A DNA stretch of 64,000 bases from Isoperla grammatica (GCA_945910005.1 OX246745.1:13753706-13817705), one strand, 5' to 3'. Numbered from the stretch's first letter, positions 1 to 22,647 are shown. Made by a program: numbers and translations. Notes: generated from the sequence alone by a model not told the origin.

Positions 1-46
1 TATTATTATTATTATAATTATTATTATTATTATTATTATTATTATT
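1..46. repeat. (ATT)n microsatellite at the window edge
   Basis: TATTATTAT trinucleotide with one interruption; may continue beyond the window. Confidence 0.9.
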
Positions 47-284
47 TAATTAATTATATTATTTTGATTATACCAGATCACGTCTCACGACACATAAATA
101 CAACACAACATTAAAATAATAAAAAATAATAAATAGTAATAATATTTTTGTATTAGTTATAATACCAGTACAGAAATATGCAAATAAATGACCACTTATA
201 TTCAGAAAATCCCACTAGGTACCTAGCTAGTACCTACCGAGTTCGAATAGCGCATTACGTCTTTTACAAGAAATGGTTATCAGC

Positions 285-375
285 ACATAGTTGTGCCAGG
301 CGGTTTAGGGTCCCGCCCGGTCTTGGCGTATGCAGTTCGAGTCCTGCGCAAGGCATTTGCGTTTTTCTGTGTCCT
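285..375 (+). mobile_element. tRNA-like SINE head, family 3 (tentative)
   Basis: TGCCAGGCGGTTTAGGGTCC and AGTTCGAGTCCTGCGCAAGG look like tRNA A- and B-box regions, but the acceptor stem does not close fully and the anticodon arm is poor. Not a functional tRNA gene. Confidence 0.35.
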
Positions 376-455
376 TATTCCTCATTTATCTCCCACTCAT
401 TATCTCGAATAGCGCAAAATTATCGGCCGGCATCCAAATATTTATTTATTGATAG

Positions 456-568
<113 letters not shown>

Positions 569-1139
569 TTATGGATATATGTAGGCCTATTCAATTTTCA
601 TTCATCCCACACCCACATATGTTCAAAACAAAGTAATTAACAAAAAACAAATGCAGCTCTAATTAAAGACGTCGTGCTTTTTACTAAAAGAAAAACTGCG
701 CTGTAGCCATTTTCCATTGAGTCTAAAAATTACTTGGTAATTAATAATTATTTTGAAGGACGCAATTTGTCCGGGTTGTGTCAAGAGACTTCCCAAGTTT
801 ATAACCGACATGAAAATTTCATGAGATTGGAATCATGGTCCATGGAAAGTCGAGTACCAACTACCACAGTACAAAATTAATACTACTCCCAAAGGCGGCG
901 CTCTCTTTTGTAATTTATATTAAAATATTCTAAAAGCTCGCCTGGTACGCGAGCTTTGAGCTGCGTGACAACTGACATGGAAAGCCAGCCTCAAAAGATT
1001 CCCGTAACAATAGGCCTACATCTATCTATCTCTTAGATGCACCGTAAATATTAACGGTGTGGTGGGTATAATTTAATATAGGATGCATCCCCTCATTTCA
1101 GCGGTAGTAGTGATAATTAAATTGCGTCCCTCTACAATC

Positions 1140-2150
1140 ACAATTTAATTAACAGTTGGTAGAAGATGTCGACAGCTCCGAGAGAGCGCGAGCATGTGCT
1201 ACAATCTATATATTCATCGAGCCCGTCCCATCAACTCCCCTGTCATTTCATTTCAGCAAACTAGATCACCGCCTAAATAATGTCCACGCTTTCTGAACAC
1301 TATTTGTTACGCTCGCGAACATCAATGTTCAGTCATATCTGTTCATTGTGTATTCACATACATGTACATGTTCATGTGTGACTGAACAATGCGGGGTTCG
1401 GTCTTTACGCACGTGTCATTTGTTTCCGCGATGGATTCGTCATTTTTTAAAATATGGTATACCGTAATATTTTCCTTTGTTTAGTGTGTGATTAACATTG
1501 TGTCGCGATCTTCTAATTGCGGCAATTAAGAACACGTACACTCGCCTACACTTGAAGTTGAAACTATGTTAGTGAATGTGGATCACGGATAGTCCGCGTG
1601 TGTATGCTTGGAATAATGACTAATTCCTGTGTCATCTGATGCAGTGAGGTATTAATAGTCTCTAATCCATGTAAGCTTCCCTCTATTGCTGTCATAGAAT
1701 AGACTACCTACAAGGCTGAGTCTAATCACTTCGGAGAAATTCGCTTCGATGAGAATGTTTCAACCACACCCACACCTGCGTCTAGTGTGTATTATTATAC
1801 ACCTAGACAGCCAAAACATGCATCGGCGGCGTAAAGTGATAAATCATTTTTACTGGAATTCGAAAGCGTATATTTCTTTCGTCGTGACCGCGTGTTGCAC
1901 TTTGTTATAATGAGCAGCGCACATCGAGAAGACACAACAATATTACGTCATTGTCATTGCGTGCGTCATCGCTTGGAGTGTGTTACTATAGTTTCCGCAC
2001 TGTAACAATTCTCGTGCTGGTCTGAGTGACCTCACATTCTAGTTGTCCAGTGACGCATCTCGCGACAGTATTGGAAGGGGTTTTACCGGGTGACTAGATG
2101 GTCTAGCTAGAGCAGAGCCCAAGCATACAGAGGTGGAACATTGTGCAAAA
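1140..2150. other. CpG-containing non-coding stretch, no gene recognised
   Basis: More CpG than its surroundings and several ATG-poor frames. It could include promoter or 5' UTR sequence for a gene such as Rap1, but no splice-joined structure is visible. Confidence 0.2.
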
Positions 2151-4867
2151 TTGCTTCACAAACCCCGGAAAACAACATTTAGGTACATTATAAATTTGCA
2201 GTCAGAAAGATCAAAACACTGTGACAACATTGACAGTATTTAAATTAAGATCGGCGCTTCGGGCCGGGGGGGGGGGGGGGGGCTTTAGCTCAGAAGCCCC
2301 CTCCCCCTGCGTGCGCCACTTCTTACTAGCCTATAATTAGTAGGTAAATAAACTTTTTGATATAACTCCGTAATATTAGTGGTCCTTACCGTGTATTTCG
2401 ACGACATATCCCGAAGCCTGTGACTGGTGGTTATCAATGACATAAGCTGTGTGGCTGAGGATCAAGGTGTAATCAAAAAGTTTGTTTCATGCGGGCTCCC
2501 TCCCCTTACTCGTGCGTTAAGCTACCGTCTAGCGACTTTGCTTGTACGTGAATTGTGTAGCTATTTACGTACGTTCTTTTAAGTACTATATATGCTTAAT
2601 AATCGCATTCAAAAATGGGAATCCTGGGAGCTCAACACAAAAGATCCGGCCTGTCACTCAAGTTATATATATAGTGTTAGGGGGAGATTATTACAAATTC
2701 TTGTTGAACAAAATACATGCACCCTCTCAAAGATTGAATATAAAGAATGTTATAGCGCCAATTTCGCGTACAACACCCAAGAAGCCAAAGCTACCCCCTC
2801 CATCCCCATCCACCCACCATGAGTGACATCTCCTATATCCTCTCCATCGGGGTTCGAGTTCGACGTTCACCCACACATAATCAATAGTGTAAATACTAGA
2901 TATGCCCACGCTGTCTTCTCCCACTCTACTTGACACGGCTACCTGGCAACGCACCTTGGAAACCTCTATCTTTTGTTTCTATGGTGTGGTTTTCCAATTG
3001 ATTATGTCTTGTACGCCCACACGCACCCATCCACCAGCCACCACCACCGCCGCTGCAATCTACGCGATCACCATTATGTGCGCCACCAGAGGGAGAAGAA
3101 ACCTCATTAGTGGGGAATATTAGACGTTCTCGCGCAAAGCTAAACAAGCGTCATTTAATATGTGCCAGATTAGCTTATCTCAAATTACCTTACTTTTGCG
3201 CCGAGTGTATAAGCAGGGTTTATTCCTCCCCCCCCCCCCCCTTACATCCATAAGTTACCACGATTTTATTCGAGACTGTACTTGGTGAACATACTGACAA
3301 TGACGCACACGTCAAAAACTACTCCTCGAAATTGTACAGCTGTTCAAATAAGTAAGTAGAGTGAAGTTTTTTTATGTGTCGTTTTGTTTGTGAGGAATGT
3401 TGCATTTGTCTTAACCCTCTTCTAAGGCTCGCGAGCGAAGGATTGAGACACAGCGAGTGATGGTATAATGCTACCAAAACACATATTAGTATATTGTTGC
3501 TGCTGTTGTTCTTGCTGGGTTCGTACACAAAGTGAACTGACCCTCCTCGCCTATTACATTAATGAGTTAACGATCGTATTTATTTATATTGGTACAGCTG
3601 TTGTCATAGAACTTGTCGTCCCTCGTAGAGCTGGAGTTAAAACACTTCCCTCTTTCCCCCCTCCCCCCCCCCCCCCAAATATACCAACACAGTTAAGTTC
3701 ATTGCGTTACTCAAGTAACTTCTCGTTCAATAATCGGTATTATGAAATCCACACTCAAATTATCTGTTTTAGAATAGGGATTTGACGGGACAGCCTACAT
3801 GATATACATAATTTCAAAAACATGTTAACGTTCACTGTGTGCATTTTAGTGAAGCAATTTTATAGAATAATTTTAACCCATTTGGTTAAGACGGTAAACA
3901 AGAACGTATACACTCGCCGCCATATATAAATTAAGGGTGGTGAAGATATTTTTTATCAATCGCTCTAGTCTACGGCCACGGGTTAATTCATGAGTTCCTG
4001 CTTGTGTGTCTTTAGAAACTGAGATGTACACGAAATACCCGCGTTTGTCCACCCCTGTACTAAGATCTGGCAACGTGGTTGCTAAAATCGACTTAAACTT
4101 GTTTTGAAATGTTATGATGAAAATCCGTGTGATTGGGTGTTTATAGTAATCTCTCATTGTGGAAATGTGTATTTAATAAGAACAAAAAAACATTTGGAAT
4201 AGGACACGTGCGATCGTTCACCAAAATTGGAATTAAATATGCGTACGAAGTTGTTGAATTGTGACGTCGTTCGGCGTGTTATGTGGTGTGAAATCTTTTC
4301 CAGGTATGTGACATGATGTGCTCGTAAGATACCGATATCGCTAGTGTGTTTGCGCTCATAATTCTATTTTAACCAAACCGTTTAATCGTTGCCTGCCGGT
4401 CATTATTTATTTTACACACATTTTGGCCATTCCCTTTATACGTGCTCTTGACATATCCGCGATAACATGCAGATGAACGAGCTGTCGAGTCCAATGTGAA
4501 TCAATAGCTTTAGATTTAGATGTGTTAAGATAATCCTGCGAGTTACTGATACTTAATTAGCTGACAGTTATTAGCGTATTTAAATTGTAATCCAATGTCT
4601 ACTACCTACCTACGCATTCGTGTTGCCATACCTAACGAAAATGCGTTGAGAGCGTTGAAATTTCAAAGTGATTTATAACCCTAATACGCTATTGCGCACA
4701 CGTACTTATGAATAGGCGTACTACAATGCAAACAATGGCCGGCTAAGTTTACGTTAATGTCTGACGCTCAATTCATGTATGTATAAATTATTGTATTCTC
4801 GTCCGCCCTCATAAATGACGCACTGCCGAAAATGGCGCCATTATTGAGTCGTCGGAAATGTGCGTCA

Positions 4868-4919
<52 letters not shown>

Positions 4920-4964
4920 TCTTTCCTTCTCTTCCCTCATTTGGACCATCGGTCTCTTCTTGAG

Positions 4965-5037
<73 letters not shown>
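4868..5037. repeat. Two (ATT)n microsatellites
   Basis: ATT runs at 4868-4919 and 4964-5037, separated by a CT-rich 44-bp spacer. The translated poly-Asn and poly-Ile frames are artefacts. Confidence 0.96.
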
Positions 5038-5038
<1 letters not shown>

Positions 5039-6009
5039 ATAATAATAAGTCAAGTTTAGGGGGGTATTTGTAACTAATTATGTATTGATTTTCACATGAC
5101 CAATATTGCGTATGCATGAATTTTGTCATAAACAACCGTTTATGAAATGTTAATCGTAAAAATGGCTAAACAAAGCATGTTTAGGCTACAACAAAGGTCT
5201 TGCGGTTTGCGGGTTGTCCTGGGTGTCAAATCAGTTCGTCAAGGAACGTTGAGACTGAATACTTGCCGTGTTTTTCTCAACCATCAGCTCTCAATGTCGT
5301 CGACTTCACGTTTATTTTGTTGTATATTTGAGAAAACGTGAACAGCGAGTGGAACAGCGATTTCATGTATAACGTCTACGAGTAAACAATAGGAGTTTGT
5401 AATTACAGCTAAGAGCTTGACATCTCACAAGGGAATAATCTGCCAAAGAGGTATAGGTGTGTTTGAATCGCGCCTTGGCGATTTTCCAACAAACCACGGC
5501 CTTATTTCTAGCTTGCTACTGCGTGACAGCAATCACTTACGAGATCTAAGTGAACTTCAATTTTGTTTCGACTTCCTGTTGAACTTGCAATAGCTATGTG
5601 CATGACTTATAGGTCTTCAGAGAAAAGTATACTTTGCAGGCGGTGTAAGGTAGTAAATTCATTATGAAAGTTACGTATCAGTATCATTCAAGTGCTGGGG
5701 GCTTCATGCTCTGTGGACAGGTTTAATACGCACAGGGCTTTATCTATTGAGCTCATTAACACATGTTTTATGAGCCCTCAACACAAAATGGGTTTATTTA
5801 TACTCTATAGTACCCACTTTGAAATTCAATGAACGTATTCAAATAACAATGGCGACAATATAATAATATTTCGGGAGGGGGGGGGGACTTGGCATTCATG
5901 TAATAGAATTTCGTGTCTACAGACCATACTCCATTGATTTTGTGCTTGTGTTGTTAAATACGTGATATTTTTGTATTAGATTTATTGTTTTATTCATATT
6001 TTGGTTATT

Positions 6010-6136
<127 letters not shown>

Positions 6137-7559
6137 TATCTATCTTTCAAAGAGGAGCAATCAATAATATGAATACATCTTTAACGTAGTGTACACGTTG
6201 GAGATTATGAGTGGCCGTTTTATCTTGTCAACACACCCGACACTTGACTGACGTATATAGTTCATTTTTAGGTCCTATATAGGTTGTAGCTAGCTTCTTC
6301 TGCAAACCAAGGATGATTGACCACAACACTTGGTCTGTCAAGAATGTGCGTTCACTTGTCATTAATCAAGTGGTTGGGGTTGTTTAACAACAGACATGAC
6401 ATAATGCAACTGCCTCATTCATTAAAACAATCATAATCCAAGTTGTTAGTAGGCCTACACCATGCTGAAATATGCAAATTGTGCTAATAATGGTTGTTAT
6501 CATCAGCAGGCTAGACCTACTTCGCATAACATAGGCAATCACACTTCCGAGATATATTTTAGACAGGAAATATGGATAGCCACATTGTACAGCACAATCA
6601 GACAGGATACTCTGTAGTGTTAGGTGACAGAATGGGAACCAACCGTACCCATCCTGTAGTTGCAATGAAAAGAAGGACTATTCGGAAGCTTTGGAGATGA
6701 TTGCGATTGCGATGAAGTCAAGACGCACTCGCACAGTGTGGAAAGGAAATTTTTATCTGCATGAATAAAAATGGAGACATGGATCTAGGGATGTGAGTTG
6801 TTAAGGGAGGCCTGTTAGTAAAAAAAATGCTTGCACACCTTGTGCATCATTCTGACAATCGTCCAGTTACAGTTCATTCAGTAGAAAGTAAATACCTAGT
6901 AATTATCTCGGAAACAATATACTTTGTTCAGATTGTGGTATGTTACGGTTACACCTTACTTATGACTTGCCATGTCCGTGCATGAGTGTGGTTTTGAAAC
7001 TGTGAATAAAATAAAAAAATAATAGTAGTGGTAGTTAGTATAAATAAAGTAGTAGTACAAGTGGTCGCAACTAAACTTGCATTATGTGAATTGAGACTAC
7101 ACTACAGCGTCTGCAGCGCTCAGTGCCAGGGCCTGGGAAACCCTAATGATTAGTTGACCACATTACCACAGTATCCCTGGCTTTGGAGAACAGGACTGTA
7201 AGGAAAGGAAACACTCACTCTTCCTGTTCCAACTGCTCCTGCTACTTGATAAAACTTGTCAGCATAACCTTTCCATTTTTGCGTATAATATTTGTTTGCT
7301 GATTTTAAGTAAGTCCTCAGCTGGCTTTAGCATCTACCAATATAACCAAGACTGTTTCTAAGTTAAACTCAAACTAACATTTCTCTAAATACGTAGGAAG
7401 AAAGGGGAATGATCAATCGATTGTGTATATTCACTCATTGTAGTGATAGATAACATCGGATAATCGAATACCGGTTCGATTTTATTGTTTTATCATCAAA
7501 GTTGATAGTATCGGTATTATAAATGTAGAATTTCAATGACAAAATGCTTTGGTTTTGCG

Positions 7560-7830
7560 TGCTAGCGGAAGATTCGCCCGCTAACAATGTAGTTATAATT
7601 ACGATCTCATTCCGCTTCTGGGTGCATTTTCGTTTAACACGTGCTTTTACGCGCCGATATTACAGCGGTGTGTTAACGCGTTGTACTGTTGATCAGTCCC
7701 TCCCTCTCGCTCACGGCTCCACGTCGAGCGGTCGCCGGTCCGTTCATCCCCGAGTCGGTCGCACGGCAGAGCTCGGCGGGATCGCATCGCGTGTAATAAT
7801 ATATTACGCAAATATAACTTCGACCGGCTA
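7560..7830 (+). promoter_or_regulatory. CpG-dense patch, candidate Rap1 promoter or 5' UTR exon
   Basis: Locally GC- and CpG-rich (CACGTCGAGCGGTCGCCGG, GAGTCGGTCGCACGGC) about 1 kb upstream of the first Rap1 coding exon, which itself starts with a splice acceptor and so needs an upstream exon. A possible donor GTGAGA follows at 7831. Inference only. Confidence 0.3.
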
Positions 7831-8131
7831 ACGTGAGAACATTTCACTTAGTTTATTGGACACAAACACTGAAACATATTATTGTTGCCAAATATTATAA
7901 TATTGATTTGGTGTAATTATTGTATATCGAGTGGCAGGCTGATCTTTTAAAGTTTACCCTCTGCCTCTGCCTACCTGCTGAAATTTTGTTGAATTGAATC
8001 TCTTTAAACCGGTTTGAACTTCTTGGACCCGATTTCATCCTGTATTTATACAAGAATACATGGTACAAGGAAACTGTTAGTTACCTTTACTTGTAGGTTG
8101 GGTTAATTTACGTTATATATACAGGAAATTG

Positions 8132-8284
8132 AAGTCATTCCACTGTAACCTGGTGGATGCTGACGTAATAGATGAGCGAGGCATTGGCCAACCAAGTGTT
8201 AGTATTTGAAAAAGCCAACCACTGATTGGCTCCGATTCACTCATCTATGATGTCAGCTTTCACAAGGTGGCTGTGGAACCACTT
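8132..8284. mobile_element. Short palindromic MITE, 153 bp
   Basis: Imperfect inverted arms of about 47 bp: AAGTCATTCCACTGTAACC... against ...TGTGGAACCACTT, both containing CATCTAT/ATAGATGAG and GCTGAC/GTCAGC. Lies upstream of the first Rap1 coding exon. Confidence 0.6.
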
Positions 8285-8371
8285 TAAAGTGTGCAGCCCC
8301 TTTGAATGTTGAGAAATGCATTTAAACTGTGTTGAAACTTTATTTTTTGGAAACCACATTTTAAAATAAAT

Positions 8372-8632
8372 AAAATAAAAATAAATTCACATTTAGAGTC
8401 TAACTCTACCCACTCAGTAACGAAACTGATTTTCAGTGGGAGACTTTAATTTAAAGCGACTAAACCAACCCTGTAGGCTCCGAACACCATCGACGATTGA
8501 GGGATAACCAATCAAAGATCGATAGTGTATTTCAAATACGAAACATATGAATCAGTGATTGGACAGTGCGAACACCTGCGGACAAATGTCAGAATCAACG
8601 CGGCAGATTCAGAACAACTTTGAATTTATTGA
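8372..8632 (-). mobile_element. 5'-truncated SINE, family 1, minus strand
   Basis: The reverse complement matches the SINE body from CTCAATAAATTCAAAG through TTTAGTCGCTTTAAATTAAA to the AT-rich tail. The tRNA-like head is missing. It lies just upstream of the first Rap1 coding exon. Confidence 0.78.
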
Positions 8633-8790
8633 GTGCTTCGTTCATCATTTTCTATTAAGTTTCGTTTTGAAAAACTAATCAAAATACATGACTTATATTT
8701 GTAGGCTATCTCAATCTCAATCCAATAAATGTTCTGTTAGGTTGACTGATGTTTTATCATTTTGATGTGTAATACCATGTGATTAATTAG

Positions 8791-16327
<7,537 letters not shown>

Positions 16328-17730
16328 AAAAGACTACTAAGTGGGCTTGTCAACCCAGTACTGTACATAACATAATGTTAAGTGTGGCATTTCAAGGGAG
16401 CCAATCAATCGGTGGTCAAGTTGTAGTCCCTCCGTGAGAGCAGGTCAAAGGTTAAGCACAAACAATCTGTCGCTGGTTGGTTCATTGCGGCAGGGCACAT
16501 CATCTTTCTCTTTCAAGGACTCGACAGATCTCACCAAGATTAACAAAAATTAATCATGAAAAATATAATCAGATAAAAAAAGGGCTTGTAGTATGACTAC
16601 TTCCTCTTTTTTTCATTCTGTGGCCTTAAATACTTTGTGTACTACTATATACTACTTCCTCTAAGTCTATTCCTTGCCAACTTCACCTTACTTCGGCCCT
16701 CTCCAAAAAACAAAGCAATCTTTTGTATCTTCAAGACCAATACCCATTTCCAATCACAGCTGTCCAAGTTCACATTTCCACAAAATCATCTTTGACAGTG
16801 CTTCCTGCTTCCTGCCCCTTTCCACGGCTGTTAAATAGAGCATCGGTTATCACTAAAAATTGTAATTATATTACAAGTATAGATCATTTGTTTCCGAGTG
16901 TCATGTTACTTGATTGTTAATTAAAATGTATGTATTTTGACTTGTTGCTCATTGGCTGTTGTAATGAATATCATTTTTGTCTCCTAGCCCAGTAGTCAGT
17001 TTGTCAGTCAGCTATACTTTGCATCCACATCAACACAAGTTGAAGTGGAAACTGGAGTTGAGATATATTGACAGGGAAGCACAGTATAATGTTATCTTAA
17101 AAATCGAAATTGTAAAATGTTGACATGACCCTGTGATTTTGATCTTCCCGTTGTTAGTTGTGAATTCATTATAAGTGAAGATGTTGCAACATTGTACTCT
17201 GGTGAGGACCGAAGCAATGACACGAGTAATCCAGAAATCATAAATGTTATTCATCTGTTCGAACAATTTCACACTCATATTGTAATGCTTAATGGGCTTC
17301 ATCATTGTAAACCTAACACTAGACTGGCATAGCTTACATTATTACAGTGAAATGTCATTTATATTTTTCAAGTTTTTTTTTTTAAATTATAGTATATAAC
17401 TGCACACGATGTGTACGTAAAGTGAAATATATGTTCTTAGTGAAAATGGAGCTCAATTTACAAAATGTAGAACTGAGAAAAATGAGCAGGTGAAAATGGA
17501 TAACTGAGATTCCACTGTACTTGAATGTGTTGTTTACAATTTGAGGTTAAGTATGCCATGAACAAAGAATGGTTTCAAGCTGTTTTCTTTGTGTATATCA
17601 TTTCTTTCACAGCAGACACAAATAATAAGATGGGCATTTTCAACTTACTAAGCTCTTTCTCATTTAAGAAGACTATGCAAGAAGCTTTTTGTAGCTTGTC
17701 TCCAAGGAACAGCTGTTTACAATCTTGGTA
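16328..17730 (+). other. Rap1 3' UTR and flank
   Basis: Non-coding AT-rich sequence after the Rap1 stop; no other gene seen. A transposon-end-like sequence, AACTGAGATTCCACTG, ends at 17517. The transcript end cannot be fixed from sequence. Confidence 0.5.
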
Positions 17731-18369
17731 CAGTAAACCCTCGTTAATACGAACATCAAGGGACCCAGAAATCGTCAGTTCGTAATATAAAAATTCTTAA
17801 TATCGCAAAAACATCGAAATTCAATAGTACCAGCCAAAATAAACGTATCTACAAGCAATCAATGTTTTCCAATATAGTAGCGCGCGGGTATGATGTTTTG
17901 TGCGTGCATAGTAGGCGGACTAAGCGGGCACGTTGCAGTGAGTAAGCCACACCCCTCAACAGCTGTAAGGGCTGGCGCGCACATCCGATGCGCCTGCGGG
18001 CGGAGGAGGGGGAAGGGAAAACCAAGCACCAACAAAACAAGAATAGCTGCCTGCGACGACGTACGCTCGGCGGACATAAATCTTGATACCTATGCAGGCT
18101 ACTCTGCAAGTTGAACTCTCCGGACACATTATTTTGTTTGTACGGGTTCAAAATTATTAGTTCGTATTAAACAACGAACATTATGTACATTATGTATGTG
18201 TAAGTACCATCCAGGGGATAAATAATTAGTTCGTATTACGTATCATGCGAAATTCGTTATATCCGTTTTATTTAATATTGTGTCCTATTTACGCGGACTG
18301 GGTCTTGCTTACTATTCGTATTATCTGAGAATTCGCACTAACCGAGTTCGTTTTACCGAGGGTTTACTG
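17731..18369. mobile_element. Tigger/pogo-like MITE, 639 bp
   Basis: Termini CAGTAAACCCTCGTTAATAC...CGAGGGTTTACTG. The inner TTCGTATTA/TACGAAC words recur. The right flank lacks a clear TA. It lies in the 3' flank of Rap1. Confidence 0.72.
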
Positions 18370-21300
18370 TCTACTACATGCTCGAGGCAGCTGTCACATA
18401 AAACCCTATTGGAATTCTTGTGTATTTCTGCCTTCACTGAATTGGCTATTCCCTCCTCGAAACTTCTCAGGCATTTCAACGTACCTCATTACCAATGCTC
18501 TCTCACGAAGTGCATGTCAGTAGTAGCATCAAAACATGACATGTCTGCACTTGTGTATAGTATTATTGATTTTTACTTGTCCCTCAACATTTTCCTAGTT
18601 GCCTATCGGCCATAACGTTACCAGATGTCTTGATAGAATCTTGCCATTTTATTTTGGAATACTATGTTACAATTTACAAAATTCACAGTTGTAGTAGTAA
18701 AATTTAGACTTTCTATAAGTCTGCATACTAATATGGTAATTAAAATTTAAGAAAAAAATATTCAAGGCACTATAAATTATGTAGGCCTACATCTTTGTCT
18801 GTTGTGTAAAGATACAGAACTAGGACTGAGAAAACAGTGAAACTTAACCAGAGTATACCTACTAGTTTGACCCTGGATATCGATTTTCTCCTGGGGTCTT
18901 CTGTCTCCCATTTCCACTGATCAACATGACTTTGTAAAAGGCATTTAGCAAACTTTGTTCAATGGCATATTTGTTTCTCTGCTTTTACCAGAGGAGGCTT
19001 TGCCCGTCGTTCCTAAAAGAGTGTGAATGGATATATAGCTGCAACAAAACACTTGTTGCATGTGATTAGATGGCTTGAGGAAAACTGTCTCCTCATCTTT
19101 GGTATTGCAGTGAAGAAGCTCATTAAACAAATATTTTTAAAAAATATATGTAGATGTTTCTCTGTGACAAATGTGCATTGAAGCCTCTTATGTAAAGTGT
19201 GGGAGGCCTGTGCAATATTTGATTATTTACAACCAAGAGTGATTCTTTCATTTAGGTTAACACAATCACTAGAAATTAGGATTAATTTGGGCATGAAGCA
19301 GTGTGTACATAAATTATTTGTATTAATTTCTGATAACAAATGCATTTAAGTACATCTGTACAAAATATATTCACATCTAGATTCATTAAGAAAAGGCATT
19401 TTCATTTCTTTCAGATACTTCTACAATTCCATTATAGTTGAACTACCTTAAGGTTTCTTATCGTTTAAGCTGCATTTCGTATGCGTAAGCTTGTTCCAAT
19501 CACAGGGATTTAGCAATACTGTACCTCAAAGCAATTGTGGAATGGTGTGCTACACTTGGGAGCAGTTTATTAAATCTACTTCTTGATTTGCAAAGTAGGT
19601 TATAGCTTTGGACATACTGCTATCATTAACCATTTGAGATATGATGGCCTACACTACAGGATAATTGTTAAACTGATGTACACTTTAGTTAGTACGTTGT
19701 TTTTTCCCACCTTTAATAAAAAGCTCGATCGCGTGGTTGAGGTGTGAGACGGAACTATCGAGGACCGTCTGCATCCCGTTTTACGACAACTGTAGTATTA
19801 TAAAACTTATTTCAAATCGTGTAAGACTAGTCTTTGCAATGCAGCAGGGCTCAAGCATACCAATGCAATTTGCATAACATAGTTTGAGGGTATTTGCCCT
19901 TCAGTTATACAGCATATAAAACAAGTTTACTGGCAAATGCACATAATGTTTGTATTTCATTGTTCTTTAACACTTAGATTTTGATGTTAGTGTTAGACAA
20001 TTTTACAGCTAATATAATACATTGACTTCTTGCTGGGAAGTTGTACATATTTGGTTGGCTTATCTCAGATATGGAGTTCTTGAAACTGCTTTTTATATGT
20101 CTTCCTCATAGCGTTAATAAGACTACGACTGTACTTTGCTAACATACCAATTTCACAATTTAATTTATTACGTGGAAATGTAAGTACAATGTTGGTGTGA
20201 ACTAAGATTTTTTCAGTGCAGTACCTACTGCTAGCCTATCTGTTCTTTTTGGCTGGCCAGTGGGGCGCACCGACATTGGACTCGCCGTTCAAGGCTCAAG
20301 TATAGTGTACACCCCTGTATTTGTATACTTCTAATCGAGTCGCTCGGACATCAAATTTCACATTTTGAACGAGAATCTTGTGATGGCAAAACATCCCGGA
20401 TCGAAGAAGAGGTTTACTGTGCTGAAAACATCCTAGAGGGGATTTAACTGCAATCGGTGCATGCATTATTCACATGGCAATACTGTATACGTATCACACA
20501 CTGGTATGGCAAAACAAAAGTTAATTTTTGCCTTAGATCTGGATGGATAAGCCCATAAGATCCATACAGTGGTATATATTTAATGATATTGTAAGGAATT
20601 GATGTCCTGTTTCTTGTTAAGTAATTACATTTATTATGCATTAGACGATGTTTGTGCACAAATGCTACTAGTAGTATTAATCGGTTACCTTCCTTATAGT
20701 ATTCAAGTAGCTGGTCCCATTAGCCGGAGATATTGTTTTGTATCTATTGCAGTTGTGTGATCTAATGTTATACTAGAACTTGGATACAAGCATCTGAGAA
20801 ATGATTATTTAATTACATACATAAGTAAATAAATAGTTTGAAATTAAGTTTTATGTAAAAAACAAAAACAAAAAACAAATGAACAAATTATTTATTAACA
20901 AACTTTACATACAATCATAGTTAAACATGATATATTGGCATTTTCCATTTCACAACGAAGTTAGTATACATAGTCTGTTTTTGCATTGTAGCATTATTTG
21001 GGGTTGGGAAAGCATGAATGTTGAATGTAATGGAACCTGTCTAGTAACTGAAAAGATAAACAGGTATGCCAATGTTGGTTATAAAAAGTTGCTGTTCTTA
21101 TCACAATCCATCACACTTCCTTATTGCCGTAGTGTTGCTCCAAATAAACGTACCTTGAATTATAGCTTCAATATTCAACCTCAAGTCATCTCCACTTACA
21201 AAATAAAATCAACATGGTACTAAAATCTAGAATCTCCTTAATATCCTGTTGTCCCAGGTGCACAGTTCAGTAGCCCCCTATCCAAACATAGTATTTTCTA

Positions 21301-21983
21301 TTTTTCTAATTATACATACCGTATGAGCCTCCAGTTAGAAGTTAGTTTTTTCTAACTCCCGTCTTGTATGGGCGTAATTAACGTAACGATGTCTTAAAAA
21401 TACCATTTTTAACTGCCACATAATTGCCAATCAAGGGATTGGAAGCTCATATTATGTTTTTAAGAATAAATTGTTTTTAGCAAGCAGAAAATATTTGTAT
21501 AGGTTTTTTTGGCTAACCTGCAAATTGGCTGCCAGTAACTCGCGTTACAACTAGTCTAATATGGACGACTAACTAAGTGCCTGCTATAGACATGTCGTGT
21601 ATGAAATAACAAAAGGTGAATAGATGTATTATCGAAAGTGACACCAAACACGAAGGCCTCTACTGTCTGCTGTAACAACTCGATGATCGGTACGACATTC
21701 GAGACATGGTGAGAGTGACGCAACAAAGCATCTTGCGCTATGAACAGGTTTCAACTACCTGATGAGCAGGTATAGTAGCAAGACATGTTGTACCAGTGAC
21801 ATCATCTCGCAAATAATATTTTACAAAATTACTCGTCACTCGAATATAACTGGGACCATTTTCTTTCATTTTTCTCTCTAATTTTCTTGGATAATTAGAT
21901 TGAATAAGTTTGTACATAAGTACCAGACAATGCCTTATCGGAATACACCTTTAAGAGATTGCTCTCCATTGTCTGCACCATTT

Positions 21984-22028
<45 letters not shown>

Positions 22029-22647
22029 AAAATACAAGGAAGAGTTAATGTAAAACTAAAAAGCTGGCTACATTAGAAAAATGGACATAAAAAATGGTGT
22101 GTGTGTGTGGAGTTAGTTACCATTAAAATGTTATAAACTTATTTAAGATGAATATTTGTTAAATTTTGATAAAACGCCCCAATTGTAGTTTTGCAAGAAC
22201 TAAAACACTGGATTCACATATTTCTATCATTACTGGGTACGGTAATTAAGTACTGAAATTATTTTACATTACCAATAACCACCATATTGATTAAAATGTT
22301 TGCTAAATATTTTTTTAATCTACATTTTAGACACAAAACCACAATTCTGACACTCAATGTGTGGCCGTGTCAAGTTGACGCAACTCGTTCGGAAAGCTTC
22401 TGGAAAGATGCAACAACGACGAGCAAAGCTATAGAGACGCATTATCAGAGAGCGACAATCGTATCTAGAAGTCTAAAGCAATCGGACGCAAGTGTCAAAG
22501 CTTCGAGTCGTACTGTAGTCATCAACGGCTAGTTTGCACCAGCCTAGAGGACCTCGAAGACTAGGTGTCACCACCATGCCAGGTTCTCTCACGTGAGTAC
22601 CTACCACGTTTCAGGTGAGCTGTTGGTCTCCTTTCCCCAAACACAAC
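18370..22647. other. Non-coding flank between convergent genes
   Basis: AT-rich with stop codons in all frames. It holds an AGT/GTGGTA trinucleotide patch near 21985-22028 and a weak exon-like stretch at 22330-22532. No gene recognised. Confidence 0.5.

Noticed and set aside
4809..5135. Poly-Asn, poly-Leu and poly-Ile frames
   Set aside because: They translate two (ATT)n runs; no conserved sequence outside the repeat.
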